The notes below the pieces were generated by a model that saw nothing but the letters and a program-made list of their open reading frames with translations, made no database searches and was not told the origin of the DNA. A stretch of DNA of 64,000 nt from Nonomuraea angiospora (GTDB lineage Bacteria > Actinomycetota > Actinomycetes > Streptosporangiales > Streptosporangiaceae): assembly GCF_014873145.1 (NCBI RefSeq), contig NZ_JADBEK010000001.1, positions 8,432,001-8,496,000 on the forward strand. Reading direction: 5' to 3'. A program made the position numbers and the translations under genes. This document shows positions 57,950-64,000 of the stretch, one piece after another. Position 1 is the first letter of the stretch. Every line of letters starts with the position of its first letter.

Positions 57950-58888
57950 GTGTCAACTGTGACTACCTCGCTCGCGGACGTCGCCTCGTCCGACTCGGCG
58001 TTGCGAGCTTTCCTGCACGGCCTGCCCGGCGTTGACCGGGTCGGCGCGGACCAGCGGGCGGCGATGCTCGGCACCCGTTCGATCAAGACCACCGCCAAGG
58101 CGCAGGCCATCGACCTGGCCATCTCCATGGTCGACCTGACCACCCTCGAAGGAGCCGACACGGCCGGCAAGGTGCGGGCGATGTGCACCAAGGCCGTCCA
58201 CCCCGGCGGCGGCGCACCCCGGGTGGCCGCCGTGTGCGTCTACCCTGACCTGGTCGAGGTCGCCGTCCAGGCGCTGGCCGGGACCGGCGTCAAGGTGGCC
58301 TCGGTCGCCACCGCCTTCCCCAGCGGCCGTTCCTCGCTGGAGGTCAAGGTGAGCGACACCGCGCTGGCGGTGGCGGCGGGCGCCGACGAGATCGACATGG
58401 TGATCGACCGGGGCGCGTTCCTGTCCGGCCGGTACCTGAAGGTGTTCGAGGAGATCGTGGCGGTCAAGGCCGCGTGCGGCCCGGCGCATCTCAAGGTGAT
58501 CCTGGAGACCGGCGAGCTGGCCGCCTACGACAACGTGCGGCGCGCGTCCTGGCTGGCGATGCTGGCCGGCGCCGACTTCATCAAGACCTCCACGGGCAAG
58601 GTGTCCCCGGCCGCGACGCTGCCGGTGACGCTGATCATGCTGGAGGCGGTGCGTGACTTCCGTGACGCGACCGGCCGGCAGGTGGGCGTGAAGCCCGCGG
58701 GCGGCATCCGCACCACCAAGGACGCCATCAAGAACCTGGTGCTGGTGCACGAGACGGCCGGCGATGACTGGCTGTCGCCGGACTGGTTCCGGCTGGGCGC
58801 CTCCTCGCTGCTGAACGATCTGCTGATGCAGCGCCAGAAGCTGGCCACCGGCCGGTATGCCGGCCCCGACTACTTCACCCTGGACTGA
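57950..58888 (+). CDS. deoC: Deoxyribose-phosphate aldolase
   Basis: A class I aldolase of about 312 aa that splits 2-deoxyribose-5-phosphate into acetaldehyde and glyceraldehyde-3-phosphate. The Schiff-base lysine is in ADFIKTSTGKVSPAATLPV near residue 215 and the second active lysine in VGVKPAGGIRTTKDA near 245; DEIDMVIDRGAFLSG is another conserved block. GTG codons at 57950 and 57959 are both possible starts. Its stop overlaps the ALDH start by one base, giving an operon in which the aldehyde formed is oxidised. Confidence 0.94.
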   Translation: MSTVTTSLADVASSDSALRAFLHGLPGVDRVGADQRAAMLGTRSIKTTAKAQAIDLAISMVDLTTLEGADTAGKVRAMCTKAVHPGGGAPRVAAVCVYPDLVEVAVQALAGTGVKVASVATAFPSGRSSLEVKVSDTALAVAAGADEIDMVIDRGAFLSGRYLKVFEEIVAVKAACGPAHLKVILETGELAAYDNVRRASWLAMLAGADFIKTSTGKVSPAATLPVTLIMLEAVRDFRDATGRQVGVKPAGGIRTTKDAIKNLVLVHETAGDDWLSPDWFRLGASSLLNDLLMQRQKLATGRYAGPDYFTLD

Positions 58889-60315
58889 TGATGGCGATCT
58901 TCGAGTACGCCCCCGCGCCCGAGTCGCGTGACCTGGTCGACATCAAGGCGTCGTACGGGCTGTTCATCGACGGCGAGTTCGTCGACGGCTCCGGCGCCCC
59001 GTTCAAGACGGTCAACCCGGCCACCGAGGAGACGCTGGCCGAGGTCGCCACCGCCTCGGCCGACGACGTGGACCGGGCGGTGCGAGCCGCGCGCAAGGCG
59101 TTCGGCGGCTGGTCGGCGCTGCCGGGCGCGGAGCGGGCCAAGTACCTGTTCCGCATCGCGCGGATCATCCAGGAGCGGGCGCGTGAGCTGGCGGTGCTGG
59201 AGTCGCTCGACAACGGCAAGCCGATCCGCGAGTCGCGCGATGTGGATGTGCCGCTGGTGGCGGCGCACTTCTTCTACTACGCGGGCTGGGCCGACAAGCT
59301 GGAGTACGCCGGGTTCGGCACGAAGCCGCTGGGCGTGGCGGGGCAGGTGATCCCGTGGAACTTCCCGCTGCTGATGCTGGCCTGGAAGATCGCGCCGGCG
59401 TTGGCGTGCGGGAACACGGTGGTGCTCAAGCCGGCCGAGACGACGCCGCTGAGCGCGTTGTGGTTCGCCGACATCTGCCGGCAGGCCGAGCTGCCGCCGG
59501 GGGTGGTGAACATCGTGACCGGCGCGGGCGAGACCGGCGCGGCCGTGGTGGGCCACCCGGAGGTGGACAAGGTGGCCTTCACCGGCTCGACCGAGGTCGG
59601 CCGGATCATCGCCAGGGCCGTGGCGGGCACCGGCAAGAAGCTGACCTTGGAGCTGGGCGGCAAGGCGGCCAACATCGTGTTCGAGGACGCCGCGATCGAC
59701 CAGGCGGTGGAGGGGATCGTGAATGGGATCTTCTTCAACCAGGGTCACGTGTGCTGCGCCGGGTCGCGGCTGCTGGTGCAGGAGTCGGTCCAGGAGGAGC
59801 TGCTGGCGTCGTTGAAGCGGCGGCTGGGCACGCTGCGGGTGGGTGACCCGCTGGACAAGAACACCGACGTGGGCGCGATCAACTCGGCCGAGCAGCTGGC
59901 CAAGATCCGCGAGCTGTCGGCGGTCGGGGAGTCGGAGGGCGCCGAGCGGTGGTCGCCGGCGTGTGAGCTGCCCGAGCGGGGGTTCTGGTTCCCGCCCACG
60001 ATCTTCACCGGGGTGGCGCAGTCGCACACGATCGCCCGGGACGAGATCTTCGGGCCCGTGCTGTCCGTGCTGACGTTCCGCACCCCCGCCGAGGCGGTGG
60101 AGAAGGCCAACAACACGCCGTACGGGTTGTCGGCGGGGATCTGGACGGAGAAGGGGTCGCGGATCCTGTGGATGGCTGACCGGTTGCGGGCGGGGGTGGT
60201 GTGGGCCAACACGTTCAACAAGTTCGACCCGGCCTCGCCGTTCGGCGGTTACAAGGAGTCCGGATACGGCCGCGAAGGCGGCCTGCACGGATTGGAGGCC
60301 TACCTTGACGTGTGA
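58888..60315 (+). CDS. Aldehyde dehydrogenase
   Basis: A 475-aa NAD(P)-dependent ALDH. The catalytic Cys is in FNQGHVCCAGSRLLVQE near residue 287, the general base Glu in TLELGGKAANIVFED near 253, the coenzyme site is FTGSTEVGRIIA near 231, and IPWNFPLLML near 150 is the oxyanion Asn. It probably oxidises acetaldehyde made by DeoC. The gene shares its start with the deoC stop. Confidence 0.95.
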   Translation: MMAIFEYAPAPESRDLVDIKASYGLFIDGEFVDGSGAPFKTVNPATEETLAEVATASADDVDRAVRAARKAFGGWSALPGAERAKYLFRIARIIQERARELAVLESLDNGKPIRESRDVDVPLVAAHFFYYAGWADKLEYAGFGTKPLGVAGQVIPWNFPLLMLAWKIAPALACGNTVVLKPAETTPLSALWFADICRQAELPPGVVNIVTGAGETGAAVVGHPEVDKVAFTGSTEVGRIIARAVAGTGKKLTLELGGKAANIVFEDAAIDQAVEGIVNGIFFNQGHVCCAGSRLLVQESVQEELLASLKRRLGTLRVGDPLDKNTDVGAINSAEQLAKIRELSAVGESEGAERWSPACELPERGFWFPPTIFTGVAQSHTIARDEIFGPVLSVLTFRTPAEAVEKANNTPYGLSAGIWTEKGSRILWMADRLRAGVVWANTFNKFDPASPFGGYKESGYGREGGLHGLEAYLDV

Positions 60316-60494
60316 GCATCGCCGTCCCCGCCGCGCCAGGCGGCGGGCGCAGGCCACCAGGGGTCACGCCTTCGCCAGGTCCGGGAGGCCCGTACGCACC
60401 GGCTGGTACGCCCACCGCTGCGGCGTGAGCCGGTGCGGCCAGGTCTTCGTGCCGGTCCAGATGTCGCAGGAGTCCACGTGGAGGGGGCGGGGCG

Positions 60495-61340
60495 ATGAGT
60501 AGGTTGTCCGTCAGAAAGACCTACAAGCTGTTCATCGGAGGGGCGTTCCCGCGCTCGGAGAGTGGGAGGTCCTACCCCGTGACCTCGGCCAAGGGCGAAT
60601 TCCTCGCCAACGCGTCCCGCGCCTCGCGCAAGGACGCCCGCGACGCCGTGGTGGCCGCGCGCAAGGCGTTCCCCGGCTGGTCGGGCGCCACCGCCTACAA
60701 CCGGGGCCAGATCCTCTACCGGGTCGCCGAGATGCTGGAGGGCCGCCGCGCCCAGTTCGCCGAGGAGCTCGGCGGCGGCAAGAAGGCGGCGCTGGAGCAG
60801 GTGGACGCCGCGATCGACCGGCTCGTCTGGTACGCGGGGTGGTCCGACAAGATCGCCGCCGTGCACGGGACGTCCAACCCGGTCGCGGGCCCGTACTTCA
60901 ACCTGTCCACGCCCGAGCCGACCGGCGTGGTGGCCGTGATCGCGCCCGCCGATCCGCTGCTCGGGCTGGTGTCGGTGGTCGCGCCCGTGATCGTGACCGG
61001 CAACACGTGCGTCGTCGTGGCGTCCGAGCGCGCGCCGCTCGCGTCGATCACGCTGGCGGAGGTGCTGGCCACGTCCGACCTGCCCGGAGGCGTGGTCAAC
61101 GTCCTCACCGGGCACCAGGCCGAGCTGGCGCCCTGGCTGGCGGCGCACATGGACGTCAACGGGCTCGACCTGACCGGGGTCGAGGACGCCGACCTGGCGC
61201 TGAGCTGCGAGCAGGAGGCGGCGGAGAACCTCAAGCGCGTCCTGCGCCCCTCCCGGCAGGACTGGGCGGCCGATCCTGGGACCGGCCGGATGACGCGGTT
61301 CCTGGAGACCAAGACCGTCTGGCATCCGGTCGGGGTGTGA
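60495..61340 (+). CDS. Short ALDH-family protein lacking the catalytic cysteine
   Basis: A 281-aa protein similar to the N-terminal half of ALDH (KLFIGGAFPRSESGRSYPV, ARKAFPGWSGATAYNRGQIL, PEPTGVVAVIAPADPLLGLVSVV). It has no CAG/CCAG catalytic segment, and the final part (LDLTGVEDADLALSCEQEAAENLKRVLRP) replaces the catalytic domain. The order deoC, ALDH, short ALDH recurs in actinomycetes, so it is probably a conserved regulatory or structural partner, not a decaying gene. 179 bases without a convincing gene separate it from the active ALDH. Confidence 0.85.
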   Translation: MSRLSVRKTYKLFIGGAFPRSESGRSYPVTSAKGEFLANASRASRKDARDAVVAARKAFPGWSGATAYNRGQILYRVAEMLEGRRAQFAEELGGGKKAALEQVDAAIDRLVWYAGWSDKIAAVHGTSNPVAGPYFNLSTPEPTGVVAVIAPADPLLGLVSVVAPVIVTGNTCVVVASERAPLASITLAEVLATSDLPGGVVNVLTGHQAELAPWLAAHMDVNGLDLTGVEDADLALSCEQEAAENLKRVLRPSRQDWAADPGTGRMTRFLETKTVWHPVGV

Positions 61341-61353
61341 ACGCGGCACTTCG

Positions 61354-62172
61354 ATGAGTCTCGGTGAGTTCCTCCGGGCCCGGCGCGCCCGGCTCCAGCC
61401 CCAGGACGTGGGGCTCGGGCCGGGGGTGCGCCACCGGCGCGTGGCAGGGCTGCGCAGGGAGGAGCTGGCGCCGCTGGCGGGCCTGAGCGTCGGCTACTAC
61501 ACCCGGCTGGAGCAGGGGCAGAGTCCGAACGTCTCCGACGAGGTGCTCGACGCCCTCGCCCGCGCGCTGCGGCTGGACGACGACGAGCGGGCCCACCTGC
61601 ACCGCCTGGCCCGCGCCGTCCGGTCCCGCCCGCCGGTCGGGCCTGAGCTGCTCAGGCCCGGGATCAGGCGCATGGTGGAGTCGTTCACCGAGGTGCCGGC
61701 CTGGGCGGTGGGCCGGCGCGCCGACGTGCTGGCCTGGAACCGGCTCGCGCACGCGCTGTTCACCCCGCACCTGGACTTCGACGCGCCGGAGCGCGAGCCG
61801 CGCCCCAACTTCGCCCGCATGGACTTCCTCGACCCCCGCTCCCGCGAGCTCTACGTCGACTGGGAGAGCAAGGCCCTGGACGACATCGCCTACCTTCAGG
61901 TGTCGCTCGGCAAGTTCCCCGGCGACGAGGGGCTGCGGGCGCTGGTGGAGGAGCTGGCGGCCGGGAGCGCCGAGTTCAGGGCCATGTGGACGCGGCATCC
62001 GGTGAGCAACTGCGCCTCCATCTCGCGCGGCTACCGCCACCCCGAGCTCGGCGTCGTCACGCTCACCGCCGAGCTGCTGCGTACGCCCGATGACGAGGGC
62101 CAGGGCGTGGTGCTCTTCCAGCCCGAGCCCGGCTCGGAGGAGCCGCTCAGACGGCTGCTGCGGCAGGGGTAG
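61354..62172 (+). CDS. XRE-type regulator with MmyB-like ligand domain
   Basis: A 272-aa protein. Residues about 5-75 are the helix-turn-helix (LGEFLRARRARLQP, VAGLRREELAPLAGLSVGYYTRLEQGQSPNVS), the rest is the MmyB-like ligand-binding region (AWAVGRRADVLAWNRLAHALF, NCASISRGYRHPELGVVTLTAELL). Family members regulate neighbouring oxidoreductases or exporters. The end overlaps the convergent MFS gene by 26 bases. Confidence 0.93.
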   Translation: MSLGEFLRARRARLQPQDVGLGPGVRHRRVAGLRREELAPLAGLSVGYYTRLEQGQSPNVSDEVLDALARALRLDDDERAHLHRLARAVRSRPPVGPELLRPGIRRMVESFTEVPAWAVGRRADVLAWNRLAHALFTPHLDFDAPEREPRPNFARMDFLDPRSRELYVDWESKALDDIAYLQVSLGKFPGDEGLRALVEELAAGSAEFRAMWTRHPVSNCASISRGYRHPELGVVTLTAELLRTPDDEGQGVVLFQPEPGSEEPLRRLLRQG

Positions 62173-63484
62173 CACGGCGCAGCAGCAGGGCGCCCCCGGC
62201 CGCCCCGAGCAGGGCGACCGCCCCCGCCACCACGAACGCCGCGTGCAGGCCCGCCAGCAGCTCGGCGTACGCCGACGCGACGGCGGTCAGCCCGGCCACC
62301 CCGATCGCCCCGACGAACGTGGGCATCTGCGCGAGGCTGCCCGCCACCCCCTGGTCGGCCGGGGCGAGCCCGGACGTGATCGTCGTGATCGCGGCCACCA
62401 CGGTCAGCACGTGACCGAAGCCCATCGCCGCCGAGGTGGCCAGGAGCACCCCCAGCCCTCCCGAGGCGGGCAGGAACACCATCGCCGCCGTCCCCACGGC
62501 CTGCGTGGTCAGGCCGGCCGCCACGGTCGCCGGGGCGCCGTACGCGCCGATCAGCCGGGCCGCAAGGCCGCCCGCGACCAGGGCGGCCACGCCCTCGCCG
62601 AGGAACCCGAGCCCCGTCCGCAGCGCGGACCAGCCGAGCACGTCCTGCATGTAGACGCTCAGCAGCAGCGTCGCCCCGCCGCACATGCCGAACGTCACCA
62701 GCGCCACCGCCATCCCCCACTTCACCGTGGGCCGGCGCAGCAGCCGCGGCGGCACCAGCGGGGCGGCGTGCCTGGCCTCAACCGTGAGGAACGCCCCCAG
62801 CAGCAGCACGGCCGCCGCGACGCCGACCCACGTGAGCGTAGAAATGCCGTAGACCAGGGAGAACAGCCCGCCGCTCGCCAGCACGGCCCCCGGCACGTCC
62901 AGCCGGACGGCGCTCCCGCCGGAGTCGCCGGGGAGCACGGCGAGCGCGCCCACCAGCACGACCACGCCGATCCCCACCAGGATGAGCATGGTCCAGCGCC
63001 AGCTCAGCCCGCTGGTGACCAGGCCGCCGCCGATGGTCCCGGCCACGAAGCCGAGCGAGAGCAGCGCCCCGTTGACGCCCATCGCCCTCGTACGCTTCGG
63101 GCCCTCGGCGAAGGCCGTGGTCATGAGGGCCAGCGCGGTCGGGCCGATCATGGCCGCCGCCACGCCCTGCCCGGCTCTGGCGCCGACCAGCACCCCGGGC
63201 ACCGGAGCCAGGGCCGCCAGCAGGGAGAACCCGGTGAACGCCGTCACGCCGGCCGCGAACAGCCTGCGCCGCCCCACCACGTCCGACACCCGCCCGAACA
63301 GCGGCATCAACGCGGCCGTCGGCAGCAGGCAGGCCGTCACCACCCACTGCAGGTCGCCCCGCGTGGCGAAACCCAGATCGCGGCCGAGCTCGGGGAGCGC
63401 GACCGTGATGATCGAATAATCCAGACCTGTCATGAACGTCGCGCCGCACAGCGTGACGAGCACGAGCCATTCACGTGTGTTCAT
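62147..63484 (-). CDS. MFS transporter, DHA2-type drug exporter
   Basis: A 445-aa protein from ATG 63484 (MNTREWLVLVTLCGATFMTGLDYSIITVALPELGRDLGF) with about 14 membrane helices. Conserved DHA2 features: LDYSIITVALPELG in helix 1, FGRVSDVVGRRRLFAAG between helices 2 and 3, and the antiporter motif C region GALLSLGFVAGTIGGG. It likely exports a drug or metabolite by proton antiport. It converges on the XRE regulator, its plausible controller. Confidence 0.93.
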   Translation of the reverse strand: MNTREWLVLVTLCGATFMTGLDYSIITVALPELGRDLGFATRGDLQWVVTACLLPTAALMPLFGRVSDVVGRRRLFAAGVTAFTGFSLLAALAPVPGVLVGARAGQGVAAAMIGPTALALMTTAFAEGPKRTRAMGVNGALLSLGFVAGTIGGGLVTSGLSWRWTMLILVGIGVVVLVGALAVLPGDSGGSAVRLDVPGAVLASGGLFSLVYGISTLTWVGVAAAVLLLGAFLTVEARHAAPLVPPRLLRRPTVKWGMAVALVTFGMCGGATLLLSVYMQDVLGWSALRTGLGFLGEGVAALVAGGLAARLIGAYGAPATVAAGLTTQAVGTAAMVFLPASGGLGVLLATSAAMGFGHVLTVVAAITTITSGLAPADQGVAGSLAQMPTFVGAIGVAGLTAVASAYAELLAGLHAAFVVAGAVALLGAAGGALLLRRATPAAAAV

Positions 63485-63602
63485 GCGGACCAGGCTGCGG
63501 CACGGCCCGCACGCCGGCCAGCGCCCCGTTGGAGGTACACCTGTCAGGTGCACCCTCAGTGACTCAGAACAGTGACTCGGAACAGTGACTCGGAACGGCG
63601 GC

Positions 63603-64000
63603 TCAGAACGCGAAGCCGGGCGGCCTGACCGGAGGATGGGCGGCCTGGAGCTGGGCGGCCAGGCCGAGGAGGTGGGGTTCGCCGCCGGGCGGGGCGACGA
63701 TCTGGACGCCGATGGGCAGCGCGGTGGAGTGCGTGGCCAGGGGGACCGTGATGGCGGGCCAGCCGCACATGTTCCAGGGGCCGGTGGCGGGGGCGTACCT
63801 GACGTTGGTCAGCGCGTTGCGGACGAAGCCGCGCTCGCCCCAGCGCTCGGCCTTCGGCGGGACGGCGGCCAGGGCGGGCGTGATCAGCACGTCGGCGTCC
63901 CCGAACCACTGGTCGGCCCCGTAACCGCTCCAGCGCTCCCGGCCGCGCACGCCGTCGAGCTTGAGGGCGGCGAGCACCCGGCCCGCGCGGGCGAGCCCGC
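63603..64000 (-). CDS. Amidase signature family protein, C-terminal part (cut by window edge)
   Basis: The frame is open to the edge of the window and ends at 63603. Visible residues include ADVLITPALAAVPPKAERWG, NMCGWPAITVPLATHSTALPIGVQIVAPPGGEPHLLGLAAQL. This matches the C-terminus of GatA-like amidases, in which the GxPxxxVP region precedes the final helix. The catalytic Ser-Ser-Lys lies outside the window. Substrate unknown. Confidence 0.88.
   Translation of the reverse strand, partial: GLARAGRVLAALKLDGVRGRERWSGYGADQWFGDADVLITPALAAVPPKAERWGERGFVRNALTNVRYAPATGPWNMCGWPAITVPLATHSTALPIGVQIVAPPGGEPHLLGLAAQLQAAHPPVRPPGFAF

Noticed and set aside
60305..60502. 65-aa frame between the two ALDH genes
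   Set aside because: Arg-rich, TTG start inside the preceding gene, no ribosome site; cysteines do not form a recognisable zinc pattern.

Overview
The window is very GC-rich, uses GTG and TTG starts freely, and packs genes with ATGA/GTGA stop-start overlaps. The family content (HelR, SARP regulators, PucR, GDT1 under a Mn riboswitch, deoC with paired ALDHs, tRNA-Met/rpmG/MaoC/MaoC/murB) points to a filamentous actinomycete, most likely of the Streptosporangiales (Nonomuraea-like; genus is inference). No phage, insertion sequence, rRNA or CRISPR array was seen. The right edge cuts an amidase gene.

Layout. 0-5 kb: small hypotheticals, a secreted PL1 pectate lyase with a LacI-type operator, a Tat-exported serine hydrolase and a membrane protein. 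5-9.4 kb: a small-molecule catabolic set (DUF1989, OYE-type flavin reductase, polysaccharide deacetylase) with a PucR regulator. 9.4-13.2 kb: a scarred accessory stretch holding two unrelated P450 fragments, a TetR relic, a cupin/SnoaL pair under a 24-bp palindrome, and an extraordinary secreted Lys-Phe-Asp-His repeat protein. 13.2-15.4 kb: ArsR/SRPBCC/RibD-like operon. 15.4-18.9 kb: a rifamycin-defence operon, rgt-helR, behind a 19-bp RAE-like element. 19-25.5 kb: modB-modC molybdate transport genes without modA, facing a fused Mo-nitrate reductase/flavoprotein reductase. 25.7-28.2 kb: aldolase, DUF1905, rhomboid and a small conserved gene.

28.3-36.2 kb is the most interesting part: an apparent maturation/export locus for a disulfide-rich peptide. 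It encodes a 64-aa six-cysteine precursor followed at once by a strong hairpin, a MauD-like CxxC protein, an ABC exporter, two S26 signal peptidases, a SARP/NB-ARC/TPR regulator and a MauE-like membrane redox protein. A SARP-to-ABC chimera on the opposite strand looks like the collapsed remains of a second copy of the same locus.

36.2-46.9 kb: ordinary accessory functions (PP2C-like, 2H phosphoesterase, MarR/FAD monooxygenase pair with a 27-bp operator, GlxA-type regulator, Nudix, DrrAB-type ABC, P-loop kinase, GH25 lysozyme, NlpC/P60). 46.9-54.6 kb: housekeeping block (tRNA-Thr, tRNA-Met, rpmG, two MaoC dehydratases, murB, Mn-riboswitch-controlled GDT1 transporter) interrupted by GC-rich minisatellites. 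54.6-64 kb: LAL-type LuxR regulator, a 48-aa gene, deoC, an ALDH with a catalytically incomplete partner, an XRE regulator, an MFS exporter and the partial amidase.
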